DNA of 64,000 nucleotides from Methanosarcina sp. MTP4. Lineage in GTDB: Archaea; Halobacteriota; Methanosarcinia; Methanosarcinales; Methanosarcinaceae. The stretch covers positions 1,116,001-1,180,000 of the forward strand of contig NZ_CP009505.1 in NCBI RefSeq assembly GCF_000970045.1, given 5' to 3'. Shown one piece after another: positions 46,757-59,100 of the stretch. The translations under genes were made by a program, and so were the position numbers. Below the pieces are notes generated by a model. It searched no databases. It had not been told where the DNA came from and saw only the letters and a program-made list of their open reading frames with translations. The first letter of the stretch is position 1, and each line of letters begins with the position of its first letter.

Positions 46757-49192
46757 TCACCCGGTCTCTCTGAACCGGATTATGAAATTAGTCCCTTCGT
46801 TTCTCTCTAGTTCGATGTTTCCTTCGAGCTGTTCCACCAGGGTGTTTACCAGCTGCAACCCCAGGGAGGCGGTATTCCTGAAATCAATGTTTTCAGGGAA
46901 TCCTGACCCGTTATCCGAAACGATCAATGAGAACTGAGTACTGTAATTACTATTACCATTTTTATTAATTTTTCTGTTCCTACTTATAACTTTATTTTTA
47001 TTGTGGTCTGTCTGGAAAAGCTTGATCAGGATTTCTCCTCCTTTACCTTCCGGGAAGGCATGTTTCAGGGAGTTGGATACAAGTTCGTTGATGATGATCC
47101 CTAGCGGGATTGCAGTATCCATCCCGAAGTGCACTTCTTCGATATCCAGCTTCAAGCTGATTTCATCGCTTCTGACCCTGTAGGACTGGAGGAGGTCGGC
47201 TGTCAGTTTTTTGAGGTAGGCTGCAAAGTCCAGGGTCTCCATATCCCTTGATTTGTAGAGTTCTTCGTGGATAAGGGACATTGATCTGACGCGGTTCTGG
47301 CTCTCCCTGAAGGCTTCGGCAATGGCTTCATCCGTAAATTTTTCTGCCTGGAGGCTCAGGAGGGATGAGATCACCTGCAGGTTATTCTTGATCCGGTGGT
47401 GTATCTCTTTTTTCCTGGTTTCTTCGGCTTTTGCCAGGGCTTCCTCGGCGGCTTTGCGTTCGGTAATGTCGTAGATCGAGCCCTGCACAAACACGGGTTT
47501 TCCGGATTCGTCGGGAATATTCTGGAGAATTTCGTGGACCCAGCATCTGCTCCCATCCTTTTTCCTTATCCTGTATTCCCTTTCGGAGGTAGCCCCGGGA
47601 ACAGTTCTCAACTTTTCTGCGTCTTCAAAAATCATCGGCAGGTCTTCAGGATCTATAATCCGGTCCCATCTCAACCCACCCGGAACGAATTCCTCTTCCC
47701 TGTATCCTGTTATTTCTTCAAGGGACCCGTGCATGAAAAGAGCATTGAAATCCATATTTCCCTGGAACACGATGCCCCTGAAATTCTTCAAAAACGACCG
47801 GTAGCGCTCTTCGCTCTTCTCGAGCTTTTCCATTGCAAGCCTTCTTTCGGTGGTATCTTTCATCACCCCTACTACCCTGCATATGCATCCGCTCTCATCT
47901 CTCAGGTAGGTCCCGCTGTCTTCCGCGTAGAAGTAAGTCCCGTCTTTCCTGCGGAACCTGTACTCTTCGTGCAATTTCTCCCCTGTCCGCAGGGAACGTT
48001 TATGGGCTGAAAACACGTTTTTGCGGTCTTCGGGGTGGATATGCTCAACCCAGCCGTCAAAGTCCACCTGCTGAAACTCCCTGAGGTCGTAGCCGGTAAG
48101 TTTCCTGATAGCTCCCGCCCAGTCTATTTCCCCGCTGCTGAGGTCACAGTCGTAGACCAGCTGCCCTGTCTGCTCTGTTGCTGTCCTGTACCTTTCTTCG
48201 CTTTTTTGCAGAACTTTCTGGGCCTGTTTCCGCTCGGATATCTCTTTTTTTAGCCGCCTGTTTATTTTTGTAAGTTCCCCGGTCCGTTTTTCCACCATCT
48301 CTTCCAGGTGTTCCCGCTGCCTCCTCACCTCGTCTTCCGCGTGTATGCGCTCGATCACTTCTGCGATGATGAGGGTCGCAGAACTGAGAAAATAGATGTC
48401 CTCCCGGGTAAACTTCCGTTTCTTTGTGCTGTGTACTCCCATTACTCCAAAGGGCCTGTTTATGTCCCCTATGATTATGCTCATCCCGCTTACCACGTCG
48501 TGTTCTTTAAGGAGTTCGGGAGCCCTGAACCTCTTTTCCTTTCCCACATCTTCCACGATCACGGGTTTGTTCGTAAGGAGCGTGTACCCTGCCTGGGAGT
48601 CTTTCTTCCCTTCTACGATGGTCTTTCCCACAATTCCCGGCTTCCACCCGGTCCCCGCTTTGAGCAGGAAGTTTCCTTCGGGGAGTAGTTCCAGGATCTT
48701 GCAGTATTCGACTTCAAGGGTCCTGGCAATCAACTTTGTGCTGTCTCTCATAAAAACCTGAAGTTTCTTGCAGGCAAGGGCCATTTTTCCAAGTTTGTTC
48801 AGGGCAAGGTGCTGCTTCTCCCGCAGCAGGAGCTGTTCTTCGTTCCGCTTCTGGCTGCTGATGTCAAACCCGTAGAGGTTTACGTAGCCCTCTTCAGGCA
48901 GCGGATTGAGCGTGAATAGGTATGTATGGTCTCCCACTTTTACTTCCAGTTTTTCCGGATTTCTCCTGAGAACGGCTTTCCTAACCATTTCCCTAATTGA
49001 GTGAGGAAGCTCCTCCCCGGTAGACACCTTCCAGTGCTCCAGAAGGGGAGCGCTTGCGGCATTGGAGTAAAGGACCTCTCCCTTATTTCCCACCCTGAGT
49101 ACCGGGTTGGGATTTTTTGAGGGGAAATGTTCCATCCACTTCTCTTCCTCCTCCAGAACCCTCGGTTTTTCAGCATTCTTTATGCTTCCCAC
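46757..49192 (-). CDS. Soluble sensor histidine kinase (PAS-GAF-PAS-PAS-HisKA_2)
   Basis: 811 residues from GTG at 49192. Domains in order: an N-terminal PAS-like module starting FPSKNPNPVLRV (about 20-115), a GAF domain (about 130-285), a coiled coil, PAS (about 340-455, RYRTATEQTGQLVYD), PAS (about 465-580, NFRGIVFQG), a HisKA_2 dimerisation domain with EIHHRIKNNLQ near 597, and an ATPase domain with NELVSNSLKHAF, DNGSGFPE and SLGLQLV. There are no transmembrane helices, so it senses cytoplasmic signals. Redox or ligand binding by PAS/GAF is possible, but no cofactor residues can be assigned. The receiver gene downstream is its likely partner. Confidence 0.93.
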   Translation of the reverse strand: MGSIKNAEKPRVLEEEEKWMEHFPSKNPNPVLRVGNKGEVLYSNAASAPLLEHWKVSTGEELPHSIREMVRKAVLRRNPEKLEVKVGDHTYLFTLNPLPEEGYVNLYGFDISSQKRNEEQLLLREKQHLALNKLGKMALACKKLQVFMRDSTKLIARTLEVEYCKILELLPEGNFLLKAGTGWKPGIVGKTIVEGKKDSQAGYTLLTNKPVIVEDVGKEKRFRAPELLKEHDVVSGMSIIIGDINRPFGVMGVHSTKKRKFTREDIYFLSSATLIIAEVIERIHAEDEVRRQREHLEEMVEKRTGELTKINRRLKKEISERKQAQKVLQKSEERYRTATEQTGQLVYDCDLSSGEIDWAGAIRKLTGYDLREFQQVDFDGWVEHIHPEDRKNVFSAHKRSLRTGEKLHEEYRFRRKDGTYFYAEDSGTYLRDESGCICRVVGVMKDTTERRLAMEKLEKSEERYRSFLKNFRGIVFQGNMDFNALFMHGSLEEITGYREEEFVPGGLRWDRIIDPEDLPMIFEDAEKLRTVPGATSEREYRIRKKDGSRCWVHEILQNIPDESGKPVFVQGSIYDITERKAAEEALAKAEETRKKEIHHRIKNNLQVISSLLSLQAEKFTDEAIAEAFRESQNRVRSMSLIHEELYKSRDMETLDFAAYLKKLTADLLQSYRVRSDEISLKLDIEEVHFGMDTAIPLGIIINELVSNSLKHAFPEGKGGEILIKLFQTDHNKNKVISRNRKINKNGNSNYSTQFSLIVSDNGSGFPENIDFRNTASLGLQLVNTLVEQLEGNIELERNEGTNFIIRFRETG

Positions 49193-49343
49193 ATCCCCTT
49201 GTCACGAATTTATACTTGTATCTTTATATTCTCCTAAAATATGTAATCATTTTTAGAATATTTAAAATAAGTAGCTTACGGGCATAGAGCCTGTTTGAGT
49301 CCGGTTATTGCCCCCACATTACCCGACTGATAGGCTGCTAATT

Positions 49344-52300
49344 TCAGTTATCCGTAAAATAGATCCTGAATTCCGTCCCGGTGCCGTTATCGAGCTCTAT
49401 GTTGCCCTCTATCTGTTCAACAAGGAGATTGACGAGCTGGAGCCCCAGGGAATCCGTATCTCTGAAATCGATTTCTTCGGGGATGCCAGGGCCGTTGTCG
49501 GCGACAATGAGTGTAAAAGGAAGTTCTTTTTCTGCCTGAAAGTCCTGTTCTTCCCCGCAGCCGGAGCCAGTCCCGTAATCCTCCGGATTCCCTGCAAAAT
49601 TTTCCTTTCCGCAGAGGTTTATGCGAATCTTCCCTTTCTTTCCGGTCAGAAAGGCATGTTTCAGGGCGTTGGAAACCAGTTCATTGACAATGATTCCGAG
49701 GGGGATTGCGGTGTCCATCCCCAGGTAAATTTTCTCAAGGTCAAGCTCCAGGCTGATGTCATCTTTTCCGACCCTGTATGAACTTAGAAGATCTGCGGTC
49801 AGTTTCCTGAGATAGGCTGCAAAATCAAGGGTATCGATTTTGTCTCCTTTGTAGAGTTCCTCGTGGATAATCGCCATGGATATTACGCGGTTCTGGCTTT
49901 CCCGGAAAGCTTCGAGCACTTGCGCATCCCCGAATTTTTCGGACTGGAGGCTGAGGAGGGAAGAGATTACCTGGAGGTTGTTCTTGATCCGATGGTGTAT
50001 CTCTTTTTTCCGGACCTTTTCGGCTTTTTCCAGAGCTTCTTCTGCTTCCTTTCTTTCGGTGATATCGTGGATAGAGCCCTGGAAATGTATTGATTTATCC
50101 GGGCCTTCGGGGACGTTCTGGATAACTTCCCGGACCCAGCGAAGTTCCCCGCCCTTTCTCCTTATCCGGTACTCAAGTTCGGTAAAAAGCTCCGGGTCTT
50201 CCTTCAGTTTCTTCCTTTTTTCAAGGATAAGCGGCAGTTCTTCCTCTTTGACAAGCCGGGTCCATCCTATGCTTCCGGAAAGGAAGTCCTCTTTACTGTA
50301 GCCTGTGATTTCTTCTGCAGCTCCGTGCACGAATACCGGTGTGAAGTCACTGTCAAGCTGGAATCCAAGCCCCCTGAAGTTCTGCATGAAGGAGTGGAAA
50401 CTTTCTTCGCTTTTATGCAGCTTTTCCACTGCCATTTTTCTCTCGGTTATGTCTTTTTTTGCTCCCAGCATTCTACGGATGCGGCCTTCTTCGTCTTTCA
50501 ACAAAATTCCGCTTTCCTCCATGTAGATATATCCGCCTTCCTTTTTCCTGAACCTGTATACTTCATGGAACTTCTCTCCTGTCTTAAGGGATTTTTCAAA
50601 TGCCGACCTTACACGTCCCCGGTCTTCAGGATGTATTTTTTCGCACCAGCGGTTCATGTCAAATTTCTGAAGTTCGATGATATGGGCGGTGTCTTCCGTA
50701 ACGGCCCCTGCCCAGTCAACGGAGCCGGTTTTGAAGTCATAATCAAAAACAATTTGCCCTGTCTGCTCCGCAGCGAGCCGGTAGCGCTCTTCTCTTCTCT
50801 CCAGGGTTTCCCGGGCTTGCCTGTTTTCGGTAGCATCGAACATCACCCCGACAATCCCCCCGGGTTCTCCGTCTTTCTCGATGTAAGGGGCTTTGTTTAT
50901 GAGAAAATCCCTGAACCCTTTGGTTGCACATTTCAATTGTGCTTCGTAGCGTTGGGTCTTTCTCTCCCTCATAAGGGTTCGGTCGTATTTTTCATGAAGA
51001 AGGATAAGGTCTTCAGGCAGTTCTTTTATGAACTTATGCAGGGAATACCCGATTATCTGCTCTTTCGGAATCCCGGCGATTTCCCTTATAAACTCTTCAT
51101 TGCAGAGCCGGTACTTGTTTTCCCTGTCCTTGTAAAAAACAGGGGTGGGAATGGCATCGAGAAGTTTTTCCAGGAAATACAGGTTGTCCCTTAGCTTCTT
51201 TTCGGCCTGCTTGAGTTCGCTTATGTCCTGCATCATACAGAGAAGCCCGTAGACCTCGCCGTTTCCGCTCCCAAAGGTTGACTTGTTGATAAGGAAATTT
51301 CGCTTTACGCCGTCGGCACATAGTAATTCATCTTCAAAAACCCGGCTTCCCCCGTCCCGGAGAAGTTCAAGGTCTTTCCTGTGGATTTCCAGGACCTGTT
51401 CAAACAGCTTTTCTTTGCTTTGCTCCGGGGCTTTAAGGATACGCTCAGGTAAAAGTTTTTGGGCAACTTCCGGAGGTGTAGATCCCAGTAACTCTTCTTT
51501 TGGAAGGCCTGCGATTCGTGTAGAAAAGTTCTCATTGCAGTCCCTGTAAGCTCCTTCTCTGTTTTTGTAATAGATGGGGTTTGGCATTGTGCCGAGCAGT
51601 TTTTCCAGCAGTTCCATATTGCTCCGGAGGGTCTGTTCAACCTGCTCGCGCCGGACAATTTCCATGACAAGGGTTTTATTCGTTTTGGTGAGTTCCCTGG
51701 TCCTTTCTTCTACCTGCTTTTCCAGCAGTTTCTGGTGCAGCCGAAGTTTTTCTTCGGCTTTCCTGCGTTCAGTTGTCTCTGCAATCAGAAATGCGACCGA
51801 ACTAAGGAAATATTGGTCCTCTTCCGAAAATTCCCTTCTTTTCGTTGAGAAGGCTTCGATCACCCCGAAAGGTCTTTTCGCCTCCCCTATAATAACGCTA
51901 ATCCCGCTTACCAGGCCCTGGTCCGCAACAGAAGCGGTTTTTTTGAAGCGGGTCTCCTCTTTCATGTCTTTTACGGAAACAGGTCTCCTTGAAAGCAGCG
52001 TGTATCCTGCCAGGGAGTCCTTTCCTCTTCCGACAATTAGCTCTCCTGCGAGTTCTCTCCTTGGTCCGAATCCCGCTCGAAACAGGAAATTTCCGTCCGG
52101 GAGCAGCTCAAGGATTTTACAGGATTCGATTTCCAGAGTACTGGCTACAAGTCCTGTGCTTTCATCCATCAGGGCCTGGAGGCTTGTGCAGGTAAGGGTC
52201 ATTTTTCCGAACTTTTCGAGCACCAGATGCTGTTTTTCCCGGATATGCAGCTTTTTTTCAATTTCTTTCCGGCTGCTTATGTCGTACCCGTAGACATTCA

Positions 52301-52553
52301 CGCAGGCTTCTTCGGGAAAGGGATTCAGTGTGACAAGATATGTCCTGGTTTCGGTTTCCAGTTCCAGCTCTTCACATTTTCTCAGGCTCAGGGCTCTCAG
52401 GACAGCATTTTCAATAAGTTCGGGGGCTTTTTCTCCTTCCCTGATCCCCCAGCTTTTAAGTAAAGGACCTGCAGCCCTGTTTGCATAGAGGACCTTTCCG
52501 TTCGTTCCTATCCTGAGTACCGGATTAGGGTTTTTCGAGGGAAAATGTTCCAT
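49344..52553 (-). CDS. Soluble sensor histidine kinase (PAS-GAF-4xPAS-HisKA_2)
   Basis: 1069 residues. GGAGG lies 7 bases before the ATG at 52553. Domains: N-terminal FPSKNPNPVLRI module, GAF (about 110-270), coiled coil, two PAS of the IPTPVFYKD type (about 315-430 and 440-560), one TGQIVFDYD-type PAS (about 570-685), one NFRGLGFQL-type PAS (about 695-810), HisKA_2 (EIHHRIKNNLQ near 845) and ATPase (NELVSNALKHAF, DNGPGIPE, SLGLQLV). No membrane segment. It lies behind the regulator at 52717 and ahead of the 811-residue kinase. Confidence 0.93.
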   Translation of the reverse strand: MEHFPSKNPNPVLRIGTNGKVLYANRAAGPLLKSWGIREGEKAPELIENAVLRALSLRKCEELELETETRTYLVTLNPFPEEACVNVYGYDISSRKEIEKKLHIREKQHLVLEKFGKMTLTCTSLQALMDESTGLVASTLEIESCKILELLPDGNFLFRAGFGPRRELAGELIVGRGKDSLAGYTLLSRRPVSVKDMKEETRFKKTASVADQGLVSGISVIIGEAKRPFGVIEAFSTKRREFSEEDQYFLSSVAFLIAETTERRKAEEKLRLHQKLLEKQVEERTRELTKTNKTLVMEIVRREQVEQTLRSNMELLEKLLGTMPNPIYYKNREGAYRDCNENFSTRIAGLPKEELLGSTPPEVAQKLLPERILKAPEQSKEKLFEQVLEIHRKDLELLRDGGSRVFEDELLCADGVKRNFLINKSTFGSGNGEVYGLLCMMQDISELKQAEKKLRDNLYFLEKLLDAIPTPVFYKDRENKYRLCNEEFIREIAGIPKEQIIGYSLHKFIKELPEDLILLHEKYDRTLMRERKTQRYEAQLKCATKGFRDFLINKAPYIEKDGEPGGIVGVMFDATENRQARETLERREERYRLAAEQTGQIVFDYDFKTGSVDWAGAVTEDTAHIIELQKFDMNRWCEKIHPEDRGRVRSAFEKSLKTGEKFHEVYRFRKKEGGYIYMEESGILLKDEEGRIRRMLGAKKDITERKMAVEKLHKSEESFHSFMQNFRGLGFQLDSDFTPVFVHGAAEEITGYSKEDFLSGSIGWTRLVKEEELPLILEKRKKLKEDPELFTELEYRIRRKGGELRWVREVIQNVPEGPDKSIHFQGSIHDITERKEAEEALEKAEKVRKKEIHHRIKNNLQVISSLLSLQSEKFGDAQVLEAFRESQNRVISMAIIHEELYKGDKIDTLDFAAYLRKLTADLLSSYRVGKDDISLELDLEKIYLGMDTAIPLGIIVNELVSNALKHAFLTGKKGKIRINLCGKENFAGNPEDYGTGSGCGEEQDFQAEKELPFTLIVADNGPGIPEEIDFRDTDSLGLQLVNLLVEQIEGNIELDNGTGTEFRIYFTDN

Positions 52554-52716
52554 CCATTTTCCTCCTTTTTTCTTTCATTTCCCTGGTTTTCGGGGCTGAC
52601 AACAAAATGACTCCCAGGTTTCTTTTTTCCCGTTTTTGTCCTCTAAGAAGTTTTTACTTCGTTAAGTCAAGTTCAAATAAGCTTCAAAACAGCTTTAAAA
52701 TATAGGGCAGGGGATT

Positions 52717-53121
52717 TTATTCCGTCTCTTTTTCTCCCCTTTCAAGCCTGTGTTTGTGCAGCGCCATTTCAATGTTGCTGTGAAGGTCTTCTTCCTTGAA
52801 AGGTTTCGAGATATACCCTGCAGGTTCGGTCATTTTTGCCCTGCCCAGGGTTTCTTCGTCCGTGTAAGCGGTCAGGTACAGGATGGGAATCCCGAACCGG
52901 GACTTGATTTCCTGAGCCGCTGATATCCCGTCCATATCCCCTTTTAGCATTATGTCCATCAAAACAAGATCAGCATCTGTCAGTTCCGCTTTCCTGATCG
53001 CTTCTTCTCCGGTAGCCGCGGTAGCCGGAACCGTGTAGCCTAAATTCTTAAGCTTGTTCCTGATATTCAGAGCCACGATGTTCTGGTCTTCGACAACCAG
53101 AATTTTTGCCTTTTTCATCAT
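52717..53121 (-). CDS. Single-domain response regulator (receiver only), copy 2
   Basis: 134 residues. The body is about 88% identical to the copy at 46271, with the same VLMDIM acceptor Asp, LTAYTD Thr and ISKPF Lys. The start has two adjacent Met codons; GAAGGGGAAAT lies just before. The gene follows the 2088-residue kinase by 33 bases, so it is the natural partner of that kinase. The high identity implies a recent duplication of a kinase-regulator unit. Confidence 0.93.
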   Translation of the reverse strand: MMKKAKILVVEDQNIVALNIRNKLKNLGYTVPATAATGEEAIRKAELTDADLVLMDIMLKGDMDGISAAQEIKSRFGIPILYLTAYTDEETLGRAKMTEPAGYISKPFKEEDLHSNIEMALHKHRLERGEKETE

Positions 53122-53154
53122 ATTTCCCCTTCTTATTCATACTCTGGTCCCGGA

Positions 53155-56100
53155 TCATTTTCCACTTTCCAGGAACTTTATCCTGAAAACCGTTTCTCCG
53201 TTTCTTTCAAGTTCGATCGTACCCTCCAGCTGTTCTACAAGGGTATTTACGAGCTGCAAACCCAAAGAATCGGTATTTGTGAAGTCAACGTTTTCCGGAA
53301 AACCCAACCCGTTATCCGAAATAATCAGTGTGAACTGACTATTTTTGTTAATAGTGCTCCTTGCATCAATATTATTTGTGATGTTACTTATACTTTTATT
53401 TCCTGAACTTTCTTTCCTGAAAAGTTTGACGTGGATTTCTCCTTTCCTTCCGGCAGGAAAAGCATGTTTCAGGGCATTGGAGACAAGTTCGTTGACAATG
53501 ATCCCTAATGGGATTGCCGTGTCCATTCCCAGAAATATCTCCTCTACCTCCAGCTTCAGCTTTACGTCCCCTTTCCTGACCATATACGAGCGAAGAAGGT
53601 CTGAAGTCAGTTTCCTGAGATAGGCTGCAAAATCAAGGGTTTCGGTATCTCCTGCCCTGTACAGCTCTTCATGGATAATGGCCATGGACGCCACGCGGTT
53701 CTGGCTTTCCCTGAACGCCTCTACCACTTTTTCTTCTCTGAACTGGTCGGACTGCAGTTCAAGGAGGCTGGATATTACCTGGAGGTTGTTCTTGATCCGG
53801 TGGTGGATTTCTTTCTTGCGGATTTCCTCTGTCCTGGCCAGGGCTTCTTCTGCTTCCTTTCTTTCAGTGATGTCATAGATTGAGCCCTGCACGAAGAGTG
53901 GTTTTCCGGAAGAATCGGAGATGTTCTGGATGAGCTCACAGATCCAGCGCAGTTTTCCATTCTTGTGCCTTATCCTGTATTCTCGTTCTATGAGGGTATT
54001 CGGAATAGTTCTCAGTTTCGCTGCATCTTCGTAGATCAGGTGACGGTCTTCGGGAACTGTTAAGCGGGGCCAGGGGATAGTTCCGGAAAGAAGTTCTTCT
54101 TCCGTGTACCCGGTGATTTCTTCCAGAGCCCCGTGCATGAAAACCGGACTGAAGTGCATATCGCCCTGGAAAGCAATCCCCTTAAAGTTTCGCATAAATG
54201 AACGGTACTTCTCTTCACTTTCCCGTACTTTTTCAAGGGAATGCTTGATTTGTGTAATGTCTTTATTTGTCCCGAGCATTCTGCATATACGTCCGGTTTC
54301 ATCCTTAAGGAACACTCCCCTGTTTTCCACACAAAGGTAGCCCCCGTCCTTCTTTTTGAGCCTGTATTCTTCACAGTATTTTTCGCCCTTCTCCACGCAC
54401 TTTTTATATGAATTGATTACTCTTTTGCGGTCCTCCGGGTGAATGAGCTCTTTCCAGTCCTTCAGACTGCTTAATTTTTTGAACTCTTCTTCGCCGCAAT
54501 CCACGAGCTCTTCGATTGCTCCTTTCCAGCTTATCTTGTCGTCCAAAATATCATAATCGTATACCAGCTGCCCGGTCTGCTCGGCAACAATCCGGAAACG
54601 CTCCTCGCTTTTCCGCATTTCTTCAGTTCCCAGTTTTCTTTCAGTGATGTCTTTTATCACTCCAATCATCCGGTATACTCTGCCCTCTTTGTCTTTCAAG
54701 TAAGTCCCGCAGTCTTCCACATAAATATAGTCCCCGGACTTCTTTTTGAACCTGTATTCCTGAGAATAGCTCTCCCCTGTCTTGTAAACTTCTCTAAAAT
54801 ACTTGATTGCTTTTTTATAGTCCTCAGGGTGGATATGCTCTTTCCAGAGTTCACCGGTCGTAAGCTTATGGATTTCCTCATGTGTGTAACCGCTAATGTC
54901 CTCAATAGCCCCTGCCCATCTTATCTGTTCCGAACCAATGTGGTAATCGTATAACAGCTGGCCTGTCTTCTCTGCTGCTATGCGGAACCTTTCTTCGCTT
55001 TCCTGGAGTTTTTCAGCGGCAAGTTTTATTGGCGTGATGTCTTTAATCACTCCTATAGCCTTGCGGATCCTGCCTTCTTCGTCCCGAAGATAAACTCCGC
55101 TGTCTTCGACATGGAAATAGCTCCCGTCCTTTCTACAGAACCTGTATTCAACCCTGAAGTGGCTGCTTTTTTCCCGGAATTTCCTGAGTTTTGTTAGGGT
55201 TTCTTCCCTATCTTCGGGGTGTACATGCTTTGCCCATATCCTGTTGCTGAATTTCTGGAATTCCTCTCGGCTGTAACCGGTAATTTCGGTGATTGCTCCT
55301 TCCCAGGAAAGGACGTTATTTACGTGATCATGTTCAAAAACAATCTGACCTGTCTGCTCGGTAGCGACCCTGAAGCGTTCCTCGCTTTCCACAAGTTTCT
55401 TCTGGGAAAGCTTTCTTTCCGTGATGTCCTTTATTACCCCGACAGCTTTGAAGATGCATCTTTTTTCATCTATTAAGTAGACACCCTCATCTTCCGCAAA
55501 GAAATAGCTCCCGTCTTTCCTTCTGAACCTGTACTCTTCATGGAACTCTCCCCCTATCTCCCGGGCTTTCTCATGGGATGCCTTTACCTTTTCGAAGTCT
55601 TCAGGATGGATTAGCTCCAGCCACCCTTCTTCGGTATGTTTCTGGAATTCTTCCACGCTGTATCCGGTAAGTTTCGTGATAGCTCCCGACCAGTTAATCG
55701 AACCTTCCATGTAACTATCGTGATAGAGGAGCAGCCCTGTTCTCTCCGAAATAAGCCGGTACCGCTCTTCACTTTGTTCCAGCTCTTCCCTGGCAAGTTT
55801 CTGTTCCGTGATATCTTTCGTTAACCCGAGGATTCTATACATCTGTCCTCTTTCATTCTCAAGAATGACCCCGTTGTTTTCTACGTAAAAATAGCTTCCG
55901 TCTTTCCTTCTGAACCTGAATTCCTGTTTGAACCTTCCCCCCCTCTTTAAATACCCCTCTACATTTTTGAGCACGGACTCGCGGTCTTCGGGATGGATGT
56001 GTTCTGCCCAGACTTCGGGGGTGAATTTCTGAAATTCCTCAAAACCATATCCTGTAAGCTCCTTAATGGCTCCTGCCCATTCAATGTTTCCGGTTTCTAG

Positions 56101-59100
56101 GTCAAGGTCGCATACAATCTGCCCTGTCTGTTCAGTTGCCAGCCTGTACCTTTCTTCGTTATTCTCAAGTTTTTCCCTGGCAAGCTTCCTTCTAGTAATG
56201 TCTTTCATCACCCCGAGTGCCTTGAAGGGTTTTCCCTCCTCATCGAGCATCCCGATCCCGCAGGATTCCACGTAGAAATAGTCCCCGTCTTTTCTCCTGA
56301 ACCTGTACTCCTCAACGAACCTTTCCCCCTTCTCGAGGGCTTCAGTGATCCTTTCGACGGCTTGTTTCCTGTCTTCGGGGTGGACGTGTTCTTCCCATTT
56401 TTCAGTGTCGAATTTCCGGAATTCTTCCGGAGAATAGCCTGTAAGTTCCTGGATAGCTCCCACCCAGTCGATAACTTCATTTTTAAGGTCATGCTCAAAT
56501 ACAATCTGCCCTGTTTGTTCGGCTGCGATCCGATACTTTTTTTCGCTTTTCTCAAGTTTTTCCCTTGCAAGCCTTCTTTCCGTAATGTCTTTTATTGTGC
56601 CGAGCAGCCGGTATACCCGGCCTTTCTCGTCCTTCTGGAAAACGCCGTTGTTTTCCACATAGACGTAGTTTCCATCCTTCCTTTGTATCCGGTAGTCCTG
56701 ATGGTATTCTTTTCCTTCTTTCAGGGCCTGTTCGTAGTGCCCGTCTGCCCGCTTAATATCTTCAGGATGGATAAGGGATTTCCAGAGCTCAGTGGAAGAA
56801 ATGCAGGGGTCTTCTGCGCGGTACCCACTTATCTTTTCTATGGCCCCTGTCCAGGAAAGCCTGTCATTCTCAACATCATAGTCATAGACTCCCTGTCCGG
56901 TCTGCTCTGCAATGATACGGAACTTTTTTTCACTTTCTTCTATTTTTTGCGTCGAAAGTTTTCTTTCCGTTATATCTTTTATTACGCCGGGAGTCCTGTA
57001 GACTTTCCCGTTTTCGTCTTTTAAATAGAAGCCGCTGTCCTCTGCGTAGAAATAGCTCCCATCTTTTCTCCTTAACCTGTACTCTTCATGGAAGTCTTCC
57101 CCGGTTTCCAGGCATTTTTTGTAGGCTTCAACAGCCCTTTCGCGGTCTTCCGGATGTAGATGTTCGGCCCATGCCTCGGGAGTGAAGTCCTGGAACTCTT
57201 CGTAACCGTACCCTGTAAGTTCTTCAATAGCCCCTGCCCAGGAACTCTGCCCGGTCTTCAAATCATAATCATAAACAAGATGCCCGGTTCTTTCTGCGAC
57301 TTCCCGGAATTTTTCCTCGCTTTTTCGGAATATTTCTTCCGCTTCCTTACGCTGGGTTATGTCCAGCATCACACCGACAACCCCGCTCACATTTCCGGAA
57401 CTGTCTTTGTATGCGGCTTTGTGTAAAAGGAAGTCTCTTTTTAAGCCGTCTGCACAGACCACCTTTATCTCATAATACTGGCTCCCCCCTTGCCTGAGAA
57501 ACTCCTTGTCATGCAGCTGGTAGATTTCCGCAAGTTCTTTAGGGACCCTTTTCCGAAAATCGGTAAAAGATCCTCCTATGACTTTTTCCTTCGGGAGCCC
57601 CATAATCTGGCTGGCAAAGGTCTCGTTGCAGTTCAGGTAAATCCCGTTTTTGTCTCTCTGGAAAACAGGGCTTGGAATGTCGTCAAGCAGGGTTTCCAGA
57701 AAACTCACGGTGTCCTGGAGGGCTTCTTCCGCGCTCTTGCGCTGGGTTATGTCCAGCATCACCCCTACTATTCCGGCAATTTCCCCTTCCTCGTTCCTGA
57801 ATGCAGCCCGGTTGACGATGAAGTCCCTTGTTTTTCCGTCCGCGCAGCCGAATTTGAGGTCATTTTCCTGTTTTTTCCCGGTCCTGGCCAGTTCGAGAGC
57901 CACTCTATGGCAGTATTCCTTGAGCTCTTCCGTGACGGGTACTTGAAGGGCTGGAAGGGTTTTTCCTATGATTTTTTCCCTGGGAAGCCCGAAAAGCCGG
58001 TTTGCAAAGACCTCGTTGCAGCCTATATATACGCCGTTTCGGTCTTTGTAGAAAACAGGATTGGGAATGGTATTGATCAGGGTTTCGAGAAATTGCAGGT
58101 TGTTCCGGAGAGTTCTTTCAATTTGCTTGATCCTTGTGATGTCCTGCATCACACTGACCATGCCTGCAACTTCTCCCTTTTCATTGTGGTATGCAGTCCT
58201 GCTTGTCAGGAAATCTCTTTTCCTCCCGTCCGCACAAAAAGCTTCGTATTCTTCAAGCTGTGACTCTCCGGTTTTGATAAGTTCGAGTCCTTCCCTGTGG
58301 TACTGATCGGAGTTTTCAATTAGTTTCCGGATTTCCTCGGTGGAAAACTTGGGGGAGAAATCGTTAACAAACCTGTCAGCCAGTTCCGGGAGGGTATATC
58401 CGAGGATCTCTTCTTTAGGAAGGCCTGTAATCATTTTGCTAAACGTTTCGTTGCAGCCCAGGTAAGCTCCTTTGCTGTCTTTGTAAAAAACAGGGTTGGG
58501 TATGGTATTGAGGAGCGTTTCGAGGAATTTTACGTTGTTTCGGATTTTTTTCTCGTTTCTCCTGAGTTCGCTTACGTCCAGCATTACGGCGACCATGGTG
58601 GCTGTTCTTCCATTTTCATCCTTAAAAACGGCCCTGTTTACAAGGAAATTCCTTACGGTCCCGTCAGCACACGGAAATTCGGTTTCGTAGCTGTCTTTGC
58701 CCCCCCTCTCGAGCAGTTCAAGGTCCTGCCTGTGGATAGCATCCGCAATTTCGGGACTGAGCTTCGGAAATACTTCCTTAATCGTTTTTCCCAGGATCTC
58801 TTCTTTCGGGAGCCCTGTAATTTCCCTGGAAAAAAGCTCATTGCATTCCCTGTACTTTCCTTCCATGTCCTTGGCAAGGACCGGGGCAGGAATCGTATTC
58901 ATCAGGGTTTCCAGAAAAAAAGGACAGTCCTGTGGGGTCTGTTCAGTCTGTTTTTTCCCGGCAATTTCCCCATAGGGCTCCACTTTTGCCTCCGAGGGTT
59001 CGAGATTCATTTTCCTCGCCCTTGCCTCGAGCTCCTCATACTTTTTTTTCAGTTCTTCTTCAGCCTGCCTGAAAGGACTTATGTCAAACCCCTGGAGATA

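Noticed and set aside
50325-51194. Long antisense frame (289 codons) opposite the 1069-residue kinase; similar ones at 61200-62222, 56362-57024, 57490-58263 and 7171-8043
   Set aside because: They lie wholly inside well supported genes on the other strand, arise from codon bias in GC-rich or repetitive coding DNA, and show runs of Phe/Gly/Ser without domain features.
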